Positions 1 through 5,734 are shown, counted from the stretch's first letter. The stretch is DNA of 6,025 nt from PVC group bacterium (GCA_003565815.1 PXAS01000395.1:1-6025), one strand, 5' to 3'. The notes: generated by a model from the sequence alone, not told the origin. Program-made: numbers and translations.

Positions 1-183
1 CAGCTTCGAAACACATTCTGCAACTGGGACAGTTGCAGCTACGATCATCGCCGTTGTCGAAGCTGTCCCCAGCTTCGAAACACATTCTGCAACTGGGACA
101 GTTGCAGCTACGGTCCATCGCCGTAGTCGAAGCTGTCCCCAGCTTCGAAACGCTTCTGCAACTGGGACAGTTGCAGCTACGGT
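1..183. repeat. Tandem ~70-bp hairpin repeat array (2.6 units visible)
   Basis: Three tandem units start at 1, 70 and 140 (69 bp, 70 bp, and a partial of about 44 bp ending in ACGGT near 183). The first two are nearly identical, differing mainly around 44-56 versus 113-126. Each unit carries a perfect 9-bp hairpin, CTGCAACTG / CAGTTGCAG with a GGA loop, at 18-38, 87-107 and 156-176. A second perfect 9-bp hairpin, TCGAAGCTG / CAGCTTCGA with a TCCC loop, bridges each unit junction (57-78 and 127-148). Unit 2 has a third short stem, CTACGG / CCGTAG (108-126). The window begins with the right arm of a junction hairpin (1-9), so the array continues to the left. Function is unknown; it looks like a structured intergenic repeat rather than a coding sequence. 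It is not a CRISPR array, because there are no unrelated spacers. Confidence 0.9.
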
Positions 184-264
184 TTGGATGTCACCACTTC
201 CGAGATGCGCCCTCAACCGAATCCTATCGCGATTTCAACTTGTGATTGGCCCCTCAAGGTATAA

Positions 265-287
265 GAAAAAGGGAAATCCCCTTTTTC
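265..287 (+). terminator. Hairpin with A/T flanks before the amidotransferase gene (terminator or attenuator)
   Basis: A perfect 9-bp stem, GAAAAAGGG (265-273) and CCCTTTTTC (279-287), encloses the five-base loop AAATC. The right arm ends in a T-run and is followed by ACTTTTATC, so it resembles a rho-independent terminator, though the stem is only moderately GC-rich. It ends 22 bases before the amidotransferase ATG, with no gene visible upstream inside the window. It could end a transcript coming through the repeat array, or act as a 5' leader element of the operon. A TATAAG box (260-265) touches its left edge, but no convincing -35 box is paired with it, so I do not call a promoter there. 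Confidence 0.5.
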
Positions 288-309
288 ACTTTTATCAGAA
301 AGCTTTTTT

Positions 310-2190
310 ATGTGCGGTATTTGTGGTTTTACCTGGAACGACGAAGAATTGGCGCACCGGATGACGGAGCAACTGGCCCATCGCGGGCCGGACCAACACG
401 GCATTCATTGCGAAGACAAGGTCTCCCTCGGCCATCGGCGCCTAAGCATCATCGACCTCTCGGAGCTGGGCCGGCAACCCATTGCCAACGAGGACGGCAA
501 CGTCCTCGTGGTCTTCAACGGCGAGATCTACAACTTCGCCGAAATCCGCGTCAAACTCGAGGCCAAAGGCCACGTGTTCCGAGGCCATTCGGACAGCGAA
601 ACCATTGTACACGCCTTCGAAGAGTACGGCAAAGACTGCGTCAACCACTTCCAGGGCATGTTCGCGTTCGCCGCCTGGGACCGCACCACCGGCGAATTGT
701 TCATCGCCCGGGACCGCATCGGCATCAAACCCCTCTATTATACGGTGGTTGACGGCCAACTGCTTTTCGCCTCCGAAATCAAATCCCTGCTCGAACACGA
801 CAAACTCGAACGCCGCCTCAACCGCCAGGCGCTCTATCACTACCTGGGACACGAATTCGTGCCCGCCCCCATGACCATGTTCGAGGGCATTCACAAACTG
901 CCCCCCGGCCACACCCTGAGCTGGAAAAACGGCGACATGAAGATCGAAGAATGGTGGGACCTGAAATTTGAAGATCCGCCCACCCTCACCGACCCCGAAG
1001 AAGCGGTGCGCCAGGTGCAGGAACTGCTCGAAGACGCGGTGAAATCCCGCCTCGTCAGCGATGTGCCCCTGGGCGCGTTTTTGTCCGGCGGACTCGACTC
1101 GAGCGCCATCGTCGCCATGATGCGCAAGCACATTACGGGCACCCTCCGCACCTTCACCATCGGCTACGAAGACAAAAGCTTCAGCGAACTGGACTACGCC
1201 AAAACCGTCTCCGAGCAGTTCGGCACCGAAAGTCACGTCCTCATGGTCAATGAAATGACCCCCGAACTCATCGAGAAGTCCATTTGGCATCTCGACGAAC
1301 CCATGACCGACCTTTCCTCCATTCCCCTGATGCTCCTCTGCCAAAAAGCCAAACAGGACGTCAGCGTGATTCTCAGCGGCGAAGGCGGCGACGAGGTTTT
1401 CGCGGGATACGACCGCTTCAAGGCCTCGAAAATGAACCGCATGTACGCCACCATCCCCAAAGTGATCCGCGAAAAAATGGTGGCCCCGATTTTACTGTCC
1501 ATGCCCGACCGTCCCCAGAAAAAAGGCGCGGTCAACATGCTCAAACGCTTCGTGGAAGGCAGCCTCCTCCCCGAAGAGGCGGAACAGATCCGCTGGCAAT
1601 TTTTCCTCTCCAAATCCCTCGAGGAAAACCTCTTCAGCGACGCGTTTCGCCGCGACGTGAGCTTCGACCCCTTCGGCCCCCTGCGGACCTGCCGCGCAAA
1701 ATGCCGCACCCGCGACCGCCTCAACGCGGAATTGTACACCGACACCCGCTTCATCATGGTCGACAGCGTGCTCATGAAAGTCGACAAAATGAGCATGGCC
1801 AGCGCCCTCGAAATCCGCGTCCCCTTCCTCGACTACCGACTCGTCGAATGCGTGGCCCGCATGCCCGGCAGCCTCAAACTCAAAGGCATGGAAACCAAAC
1901 ACATTTTCAGAAAAGCCCTGGAACCCTATCTGCCCAAGCACATCGTCTATCGCGGCAAACAAGGCTACAGCCTGCCCGTCAAACACCTGCTGCGCAACCA
2001 GCTCAAAGACTATATGACCGAACTGCTGATGGACTCCCCCGTCATCCGCGAAAACATGAACCCCGGCTATGTCGAACAGCTCATTCAAGAACACGTGGAC
2101 ATGAAACACAACCACAACCACGTTCTCTGGGGCATGATCAACACCGCAATCTGGCACCGCCGCTTTTTGGAGACCGCCAATGTCCAATGA
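310..2190 (+). CDS. Class II glutamine amidotransferase, asparagine synthetase (AsnB) family
   Basis: A 626-residue enzyme with an N-terminal glutaminase domain (about 1-200) and a C-terminal ATP-dependent asparagine synthetase domain (about 235-600). The start is fixed by chemistry: MCGICGF places the nucleophile at Cys2, which needs a free N-terminus after Met removal. Other visible glutaminase residues are HRGPD (24-28), HRRLS with Arg44, NGEIYN (70-75) and Asp95 in SDSE. The synthetase domain has the PP-loop SGGLDSS (259-265) and SGEGGDEVFAGY (356-367). It should hydrolyse glutamine, channel ammonia and amidate an adenylated carboxylate. It is longer than E. coli AsnB (554 aa) and matches the length of amidotransferases in exopolysaccharide/exosortase loci, so the acceptor may be a sugar acid rather than aspartate; that is inference. 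There is no Shine-Dalgarno; TTTTTT directly precedes the ATG. The 3' end overlaps the next gene by 11 bp. Confidence 0.95.
   Translation: MCGICGFTWNDEELAHRMTEQLAHRGPDQHGIHCEDKVSLGHRRLSIIDLSELGRQPIANEDGNVLVVFNGEIYNFAEIRVKLEAKGHVFRGHSDSETIVHAFEEYGKDCVNHFQGMFAFAAWDRTTGELFIARDRIGIKPLYYTVVDGQLLFASEIKSLLEHDKLERRLNRQALYHYLGHEFVPAPMTMFEGIHKLPPGHTLSWKNGDMKIEEWWDLKFEDPPTLTDPEEAVRQVQELLEDAVKSRLVSDVPLGAFLSGGLDSSAIVAMMRKHITGTLRTFTIGYEDKSFSELDYAKTVSEQFGTESHVLMVNEMTPELIEKSIWHLDEPMTDLSSIPLMLLCQKAKQDVSVILSGEGGDEVFAGYDRFKASKMNRMYATIPKVIREKMVAPILLSMPDRPQKKGAVNMLKRFVEGSLLPEEAEQIRWQFFLSKSLEENLFSDAFRRDVSFDPFGPLRTCRAKCRTRDRLNAELYTDTRFIMVDSVLMKVDKMSMASALEIRVPFLDYRLVECVARMPGSLKLKGMETKHIFRKALEPYLPKHIVYRGKQGYSLPVKHLLRNQLKDYMTELLMDSPVIRENMNPGYVEQLIQEHVDMKHNHNHVLWGMINTAIWHRRFLETANVQ
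2169..2172 (+). promoter_or_regulatory. Ribosome binding site for the acyltransferase gene
   Basis: GGAG at 2169-2172 lies seven bases before the ATG at 2180, inside the last codons of the amidotransferase gene. It supports the 2180 start, and with the 11-bp overlap it suggests translational coupling. Confidence 0.7.
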
Positions 2191-2935
2191 CATCGAAGTG
2201 AAGACCGACGAAACGAACGAAGAAGCCCAATTCAAAGTCAAGGGCCGCAAAAAAGGCGGCTTCGCCACCTACCGCGCCCTCGTTTATGGCGATCAATCCA
2301 TGGGAAAGGTCATCCTCGGCGAATGCCTCGCCCTCTTTTTCGGCGGCATCCCCGGGGCCCTCGGCCTGTTGCTCCGCGCGAAGCTGTACCCCCTCATGTT
2401 CCCGCGGATCGGTCGCAAGGTGATCTTCGGGCGCAATGTCACCATCCGCCACGCCCATAAAATCCGCATCGGCGACAACGTGGTGATCGACGACAACGCC
2501 GTCATCGACGCCAAAGGCGTCAACAACCGCGGCATCGACATCGGGGACGACGTGTACATAGGACGGAACTCCATCGTGTACTGCAAAGGCGGCGACATCA
2601 AGCTGGAAAAGCGCGCCAACCTCTCCTCCAACTGCCAGGTCTTCTCCTCCAACGACCTCACCATCGGCGCCGGTTGCATGATCGGCGCCTACAGTTACCT
2701 GCTCAGTGGCGGCGAATACGACCACAAAAGCGACGTCCCCTTCGCCGATCAGGACGGCATGGAAACCAAAGGCCCCTGTGCCCTCGGCGCAAACTGCTGG
2801 CTCGGCGCCCGCGTCACCGTCATCGACGGTGTCACCATCGGCGAAAACAGCGTCCTCGCCGCCGGCGCCGTCGTCACCAAATCCTTCCCCGCAAACAGCG
2901 TCGTCGGAGGAGTGCCCGCGAAGGAGATCGGCTGA
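2180..2935 (+). CDS. Left-handed beta-helix (hexapeptide repeat) O-acyltransferase
   Basis: This 251-residue protein belongs to the WbbJ/maltose acetyltransferase-like superfamily, which transfers acetyl or related acyl groups from CoA to sugars. Residues 1-35 are polar and charged. A hydrophobic stretch (about 44-72, rich in Leu/Gly/Phe) may anchor it to the inner face of the membrane. Imperfect hexapeptide repeats run from about 80 to the end, for example IGDNVVIDDNAVID, IGDDVYIGRNSIV, IGAGCMIGAYSYL and LGANCWLGARVTVIDGVTIG. His182 in YDHKSD is a plausible catalytic base on the loop. The end, GAVVTKSFPANSVVGGVPAKEIG, is the usual final coil for CoA-dependent enzymes of this fold. Sitting between a glycan-type amidotransferase and an SDR, it probably acylates a surface polysaccharide or its precursor. 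The acyl donor and acceptor cannot be read from the sequence. Confidence 0.92.
   Translation: MSNDIEVKTDETNEEAQFKVKGRKKGGFATYRALVYGDQSMGKVILGECLALFFGGIPGALGLLLRAKLYPLMFPRIGRKVIFGRNVTIRHAHKIRIGDNVVIDDNAVIDAKGVNNRGIDIGDDVYIGRNSIVYCKGGDIKLEKRANLSSNCQVFSSNDLTIGAGCMIGAYSYLLSGGEYDHKSDVPFADQDGMETKGPCALGANCWLGARVTVIDGVTIGENSVLAAGAVVTKSFPANSVVGGVPAKEIG
2921..2926 (+). promoter_or_regulatory. Ribosome binding site deciding the start of the YdjM-like gene
   Basis: AAGGAG at 2921-2926 is followed ten bases later by the ATG at 2937. It lies inside the acyltransferase's last codons. It selects 2937 over the longer in-frame start at 2706, which would run over 200 bp of conserved acyltransferase sequence. 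Confidence 0.75.
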
Positions 2936-2936
2936 A

Positions 2937-3476
2937 ATGCCCTCCCCCGTCGCCCATTTTTCCATGGGCGCCTGTTTGTGGTTCTTTCTCAAAGACCGCA
3001 TGGGCCCCGCCTGGCAGCGAACCCGGCTGATGCGATGGACCTTGTTTGGCCTTTTTTTACTCTTCTCCATCCTCCCCGACTTCGATGCCGTCCTCGGGCT
3101 TATCGCCCGGGATATGCATCGATTCCACAACCAGCAAAGCCACTCCATCTTCTTCGGCCTCCTCGCGTCCGCCGTCCTGGCCATCGGCCTCCACCCCTTT
3201 TTTCCCTTCGTCTCCCGGAAGAAATGGTTTGCCGTCATTTGCCTCTCCTACCAGCTCCACTTGCTCATGGACCTGTTCACCCGCGGCAGAGGCCTCCGCC
3301 TGTTTTGGCCCTTCACCTCCGAACGCATCCCCGCCCCCCTCGAATTTTTCACGGGCCTCCGTTGGTCGCACGGACTTTGGTCCGACGCGCATTGGCTCAC
3401 CTTGGCCAACGAACTGCTGTTTTCCGCCGGTTTGTTTTTCATTTGCCTGCTTGCTTCCCGCTTGCGTTCCCGCTAA
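2937..3476 (+). CDS. Small membrane metal-dependent hydrolase, YdjM/DUF457-like
   Basis: The 179-residue protein starts MPSPVAHFSMG, one base after the acyltransferase stop, behind a good AAGGAG. Visible family features are a His near the N-terminus (His7), LPDFD with Asp48 and Asp50, a His-rich stretch HRFHNQQSHS (His61, His64, His69) and YQLHLLMD (His108, Asp112). This H...D.D...H...H...H..D pattern is typical of the YdjM / LexA-binding membrane-associated hydrolase family (PF04307), thought to bind metal in the membrane. Four hydrophobic segments are likely, around 34-47, 70-91, 97-114 and 154-174, with a basic C-terminus (SRLRSR). The substrate is unknown. Position within a tight operon implies co-expression with glycan genes and perhaps a role on a lipid-linked or envelope substrate, but that is inference. 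The family assignment rests on motif recall, not on a search. Confidence 0.85.
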   Translation: MPSPVAHFSMGACLWFFLKDRMGPAWQRTRLMRWTLFGLFLLFSILPDFDAVLGLIARDMHRFHNQQSHSIFFGLLASAVLAIGLHPFFPFVSRKKWFAVICLSYQLHLLMDLFTRGRGLRLFWPFTSERIPAPLEFFTGLRWSHGLWSDAHWLTLANELLFSAGLFFICLLASRLRSR

Positions 3477-3516
3477 ATACCTCACGCATTCAGGATCATC
3501 CCCACAGGGTCCCATG

Positions 3517-3525
3517 CCCCCCCCC
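3517..3525 (+). repeat. Nine-cytosine homopolymer tract upstream of the SDR gene
   Basis: An uninterrupted run of nine C, followed by TTTT, lies in the 76-bp gap between the hydrolase and SDR genes, 16 bases before the AGGAG of the SDR gene. Tracts of this kind can slip in replication. Being outside the coding sequence, it could alter transcript spacing only. It may be incidental in C-rich DNA. Confidence 0.7.
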
Positions 3526-3541
3526 TTTTCAATTGAACCTC

Positions 3542-3546
3542 AGGAG
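3542..3546 (+). promoter_or_regulatory. Ribosome binding site for the SDR gene
   Basis: AGGAG at 3542-3546 lies six bases before the ATG at 3553. This is near-ideal spacing and the clearest Shine-Dalgarno in the window. Confidence 0.8.
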
Positions 3547-3552
3547 TAACAC

Positions 3553-4536
3553 ATGAAAATATTGGTAACCGGCGGCACCGGATTCACCGGAAAAGCATTG
3601 GTCAAACGCTTGCTCGACGACGGCCACGAGGTCGTGGCCCTCGACTACAAAGAAGGACTCAAAACCCGCGAACTCAGCGACTGGGGCGCCAAAGTCGTCA
3701 TCGGCTCCGTAACCGACGCCGAAGTGGTGAAAAGCTGCATGGAAGGCGTGGACGTCGTGCAACATCTCGCCGCCGCCTTCCGCGAACTGAACGTGCCCGA
3801 GTCCCATTACGACGAGGTCAACATCGGCGGCACCCGCAACGTCCTCGCCGCCGCCGAAGCCGCCAAAGTGAAAAAATTCATTTACTGCTCCACCTGCGGC
3901 GTACACGGCAACGTCGAAAACCCGCCCGGGGACGAAACCGCCCCCATCGATCCCGCCGACTACTACCAGCGCACCAAATATCAGGCCGAGCCCCTCGTGC
4001 TCGAAGCCGCCGAGCGCGGTCTCGACGCCACCATCCTCCGCCCCGCCGCCATCTACGGCCCCGGGGATCCCGAACGCTTTCAAATGATTTTCCGCAAAGT
4101 CAAACAAGGCAAATTCCCCATGTTCGGGGACGGAAAAACCCTCTACCACCCCCTCTACATTGACAATCTCGTGGACGCCCTCGTCCTCGCCATGGCCCCC
4201 GAAAAAGGAAAAGGCGAAGCCTATCTGATTGCCGACGAAGACTACGTGGAAATCGAAGACCTCGTCAAACGCGCCGCCAAAGCCCTCGGCGTGGAAGTCA
4301 AAATCCCCCATTACCCCGTCCTCCCCGTGATTATCGCCGGACATCTCTGCGAAAAGATCTGCAAACCCCTGAAGATCGCCCCGCCCATTTTTCCCCGGCG
4401 CGTGGACTGGTATCGCCAAAACCGCGCCTTCAAAATCGACAAGGCCAAGCGCGACTTCGGATACAATCCCAAAGTCGGCCTGGACGAAGGCCTGAAAAAA
4501 ACCGCGGAGTGGTATCGCGAAGAAAATTTAATTTGA
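3553..4536 (+). CDS. NAD(P)-dependent epimerase/dehydratase, extended SDR family
   Basis: A complete 327-residue extended short-chain dehydrogenase. The N-terminal Rossmann fold shows MKILVTGGTGFTG, with the glycine motif at 7-13, an acidic residue after strand 2 (Asp31) that favours NAD(H), and HLAA (71-74). The catalytic set is Ser113/Thr114 in CSTCGVHG, then Tyr138 and Lys142 in YQRTK. RPAAIYGPGDP (163-173) and PLYIDNLVDAL (200-210) are typical of sugar-nucleotide epimerases, dehydratases and 3-beta-HSD-like enzymes. The exact reaction cannot be told; UDP-glucose 4-epimerase-like, dehydratase and sterol/dihydroflavonol-reductase-like members share these motifs. In this setting a nucleotide-sugar substrate is most plausible. 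It follows the hydrolase gene by 76 bp with no clear terminator between, so it is probably the last gene of the same transcript. The C-terminal half carries the substrate-binding domain and ends in EWYREENLI. Confidence 0.93.
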   Translation: MKILVTGGTGFTGKALVKRLLDDGHEVVALDYKEGLKTRELSDWGAKVVIGSVTDAEVVKSCMEGVDVVQHLAAAFRELNVPESHYDEVNIGGTRNVLAAAEAAKVKKFIYCSTCGVHGNVENPPGDETAPIDPADYYQRTKYQAEPLVLEAAERGLDATILRPAAIYGPGDPERFQMIFRKVKQGKFPMFGDGKTLYHPLYIDNLVDALVLAMAPEKGKGEAYLIADEDYVEIEDLVKRAAKALGVEVKIPHYPVLPVIIAGHLCEKICKPLKIAPPIFPRRVDWYRQNRAFKIDKAKRDFGYNPKVGLDEGLKKTAEWYREENLI

Positions 4537-4612
4537 ACGCGAAACATCAACAGCCTCCGGTTTACAATTGAATGCAAAAAGTTGACAATAAGAAGCGGTG
4601 AGTCCACAAAAA

Positions 4613-4646
4613 AAGTTGAAAAACAACTTCCGTTTGTTCATTTTTT
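4613..4646 (+). terminator. Weak hairpin and T-rich tract after the SDR gene (possible terminator)
   Basis: AAGTTG (4613-4618) and CAACTT (4624-4629) form a perfect 6-bp stem around an AAAAA loop. A T-run (4641-4646) follows 11 bases later. The stem is AT-rich and the T-run is not adjacent, so this is not a canonical terminator. It is the only candidate between the SDR and lipoprotein genes. Confidence 0.3.
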
Positions 4647-4649
4647 CTT

Positions 4650-4678
4650 TTGACTTAAGTAATGTCCCCCTGTATGAA
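4650..4678 (+). promoter_or_regulatory. Sigma70-type promoter candidate for the lipoprotein gene
   Basis: TTGACT (4650-4655, five of six matches to the -35 consensus) and TATGAA (4673-4678, four of six to the -10) are separated by an ideal 17 bases. Transcription would begin near 4685, giving a leader of about 85 bases before the ATG at 4769. It suggests the lipoprotein is transcribed separately from the upstream operon. Confidence 0.5.
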
Positions 4679-4768
4679 AAAAATAACACGTGATGTGATC
4701 CTCCCGAAAACGTCGCAATGAAGACGCCCTCCCCCCATTGTACATTTAACCTTTTGAAGAACAAATTT

Positions 4769-5383
4769 ATGAAAAAATTCCTTCTTTTGATTTCCACCGC
4801 AATTTTTGCGATCCACATGACCGGTTGTTCCCTGGATGATTCCGGTAGCGCCGACCTCACCGATGTCGACTTGTCGGAATTGGACCCCGAAGCAGCCGAG
4901 CAAGCCATCAGAGATGCCATCGGCGGCGGCGGCGGCGGTTCCATCATCAACAACACCGGCGAAAGCGTGGATCTGAACGCCGACTTGTCCAACGTGAAAT
5001 TCCTGCACGCGGACGTTTCCGGATGGGCCGTCACCTCCACCCTGCCCAACGTCACCATCGGCGGCGGCATGATTTCCCTGCCCTTCGACAAAGCCCGCGT
5101 TTGGCCGGGGCGGAACACCGCCGGTGCCAACGTGAACGCCAACCCCTGGATCCTCGTGAAACAGGGCGGACAATGGTACGCGGCCACTTGGGAGTGGATG
5201 CGCACCGGGCAAACCGCGAAAAGCGTCAATGCGGTCGAAGGCGGCCACATCGGCCAAAGCCCCTTGAACAACTTCCGCCCCCAATCCGGGCAAGTCTACG
5301 GCTTCTTCGTCAGCGGGCTGGCACGTAACAACGTCCGCAACGTTCAAGAACGCTCCAACGTGGTCATGATTCGCTGGCCGTAA
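4769..5383 (+). CDS. Small secreted lipoprotein with Gly6 linker and Trp-rich C-terminal domain, function unknown
   Basis: A 204-residue protein starting MKKFLLLISTAIFAIHMTGC. A basic start, a hydrophobic core and Cys20 make a lipoprotein signal peptide; the lipobox (MTGC) is slightly unusual in having Met at -3. Ser21 follows the Cys, which would favour outer-membrane sorting by the E. coli rule. An ATG 51 bases upstream (4718) is in frame but would bury the signal peptide, so 4769 is preferred; the ribosome binding site is weak. Residues 22-50 are acidic, residues 52-57 are six glycines, and residues 65-204 form one domain with tryptophans at 86, 112, 127, 136, 141, 143 and 203 and the strings ISLPFDKA, NPWILVK, QWYAATWEWM and NVQERSNVVMIRWP. 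I have an impression of having seen similar domains in other bacterial exported proteins, but I cannot name a family. It is probably a beta-rich periplasmic or surface domain. A strong terminator follows. Confidence 0.85.
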   Translation: MKKFLLLISTAIFAIHMTGCSLDDSGSADLTDVDLSELDPEAAEQAIRDAIGGGGGGSIINNTGESVDLNADLSNVKFLHADVSGWAVTSTLPNVTIGGGMISLPFDKARVWPGRNTAGANVNANPWILVKQGGQWYAATWEWMRTGQTAKSVNAVEGGHIGQSPLNNFRPQSGQVYGFFVSGLARNNVRNVQERSNVVMIRWP

Positions 5384-5425
5384 GCCAGACCATTCCATCC
5401 GCGCTCCAAAAAGCCGGATCGAAAC

Positions 5426-5459
5426 AAAAAACCGCATCTCCAAAGATGCGGTTTTTTTT
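5426..5459 (+). terminator. Rho-independent terminator of the lipoprotein gene
   Basis: A 9-bp stem, ACCGCATCT (5431-5439) and AGATGCGGT (5444-5452), has a CCAA loop, is preceded by AAAAA and is followed by a run of eight T (5452-5459). It begins 43 bases after the lipoprotein stop codon. The A-run before it means it could also work on the opposite strand. Confidence 0.92.
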
Positions 5460-5467
5460 GGCGTATT

Positions 5468-5509
5468 TGAATCCGTGGGATCTTCGCCAAGAAAGATCCC
5501 ACGGATTCA
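5468..5509. repeat. Perfect 17-bp inverted repeat with 8-base loop
   Basis: TGAATCCGTGGGATCTT (5468-5484) is the exact reverse complement of AAGATCCCACGGATTCA (5493-5509), with CGCCAAGA between. It lies nine bases beyond the T-run of the terminator. The left arm contains ATCCGTG, the same word as the periodic cluster at 5799-5825, so it may be a folded relative of that repeat family. It has no T-run, so it is not a second terminator. Confidence 0.9.
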
Positions 5510-5520
5510 GGGTTGACCAA

Positions 5521-5539
5521 TCTTCCGAGCGTCGGAAGA
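5521..5539. repeat. Short palindrome TCTTCCGA-GCG-TCGGAAGA
   Basis: A perfect 8-bp inverted repeat with the three-base spacer GCG. It shares the core TTCCGA-nCG-TCGGAA with the copy at 5552-5570 but has a C/G pair where the other copy has T/A. Confidence 0.85.
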
Positions 5540-5551
5540 CGTTCTCAAAAG

Positions 5552-5570
5552 CTTTCCGAACGTCGGAAAG
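5552..5570. repeat. Short palindrome CTTTCCGA-ACG-TCGGAAAG
   Basis: A perfect 8-bp inverted repeat with spacer ACG, 12 bases after its relative at 5521-5539. Differences between the two copies occur on both arms together, so pairing is kept. Confidence 0.85.
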
Positions 5571-5626
5571 TCCTCGCCCAAGGATCGGGGGCATGTGAGA
5601 GGGAATGATGGGGAGAAGGAAACCGT

Positions 5627-5648
5627 GATCGGCAAGGGACTGCCGATC
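5627..5648. repeat. Inverted repeat GATCGGCA-AGGGAC-TGCCGATC (module copy A)
   Basis: Perfect 8-bp arms around AGGGAC. The string ATCGGCAAGGGACT-n-CCGATCT recurs at 5833-5854. About 30 bases downstream lies a CACTGAT cluster, as also happens after the second copy at a somewhat greater distance. Confidence 0.8.
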
Positions 5649-5676
5649 TACGCCCGTGCTTCGTTTCCTTCTGAAA

Positions 5677-5709
5677 TCAACCACTGAACCCACTGATTTC
5701 CACTGATCC
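5677..5709. repeat. CACTGA(T) cluster, copy A
   Basis: CACTGA words start at 5682, 5691 and 5701 (steps of 9 and 10), after TCAAC. The cluster at 5913-5946 has the same order and the same 9-then-10 spacing. Confidence 0.8.
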
Positions 5710-5716
5710 GGCAGGA

Positions 5717-5734
5717 TGGAAATTTGACTTTCCA
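5717..5734. repeat. Short inverted repeat TGGAAA-TTTGAC-TTTCCA
   Basis: Perfect 6-bp arms around a six-base loop, nested inside GGATGG (5714-5719) and CCATCC (5739-5744), which are also complementary. Weak on its own, but consistent with the repeat-rich character of this stretch. Confidence 0.5.

Noticed and set aside
1..183. CRISPR array
   Set aside because: The units are contiguous ~70-bp copies with internal palindromes and no unrelated spacers; there are no cas genes in the window.
33..245. 70-aa open frame over the repeat array
   Set aside because: Its protein is a translation of the tandem hairpin units, with repeated strings such as LQLGQLQLR; it has no ribosome site and no independent support.
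246..752. 168-aa + frame overlapping the amidotransferase
   Set aside because: Arg/Pro-rich shadow of the amidotransferase in another frame; the 310 frame shows Cys2 and all family motifs.
442..1344. 300-aa minus-strand frame
   Set aside because: Antisense shadow caused by the codon bias of the amidotransferase; low-complexity Gly/Val/Phe/Asp composition and no recognisable motif.
1284..2201. 305-aa + frame inside the amidotransferase
   Set aside because: Arg/Pro/Gln-rich out-of-frame translation of the synthetase domain.
2706..2936. N-terminal extension of the YdjM-like gene
   Set aside because: This stretch is the acyltransferase in another frame, Pro/Ser-rich; AAGGAG at 2921-2926 and the MPSPVAHF start point to 2937.
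2138..3238. 366-aa minus-strand frame
   Set aside because: Antisense to two well-supported genes; its sequence is mostly the complement of beta-helix repeats (GDDGAGGED-like).
3529..4419. 296-aa minus-strand frame
   Set aside because: Antisense shadow of the SDR gene with Gly/Phe/Val/Asp-rich composition.
4582..4587. Perfect TTGACA as a -35 box
   Set aside because: No -10-like hexamer lies 16-18 bases downstream; the 4650-4678 pair is better.
4718..4768. Upstream start of the lipoprotein
   Set aside because: Would place 17 polar residues before a clear lipoprotein signal peptide; no ribosome site at 4718.
4655..5443. 262-aa minus-strand frame over the lipoprotein
   Set aside because: Antisense shadow that also crosses the terminator; the + strand gene has a signal peptide, promoter and terminator.
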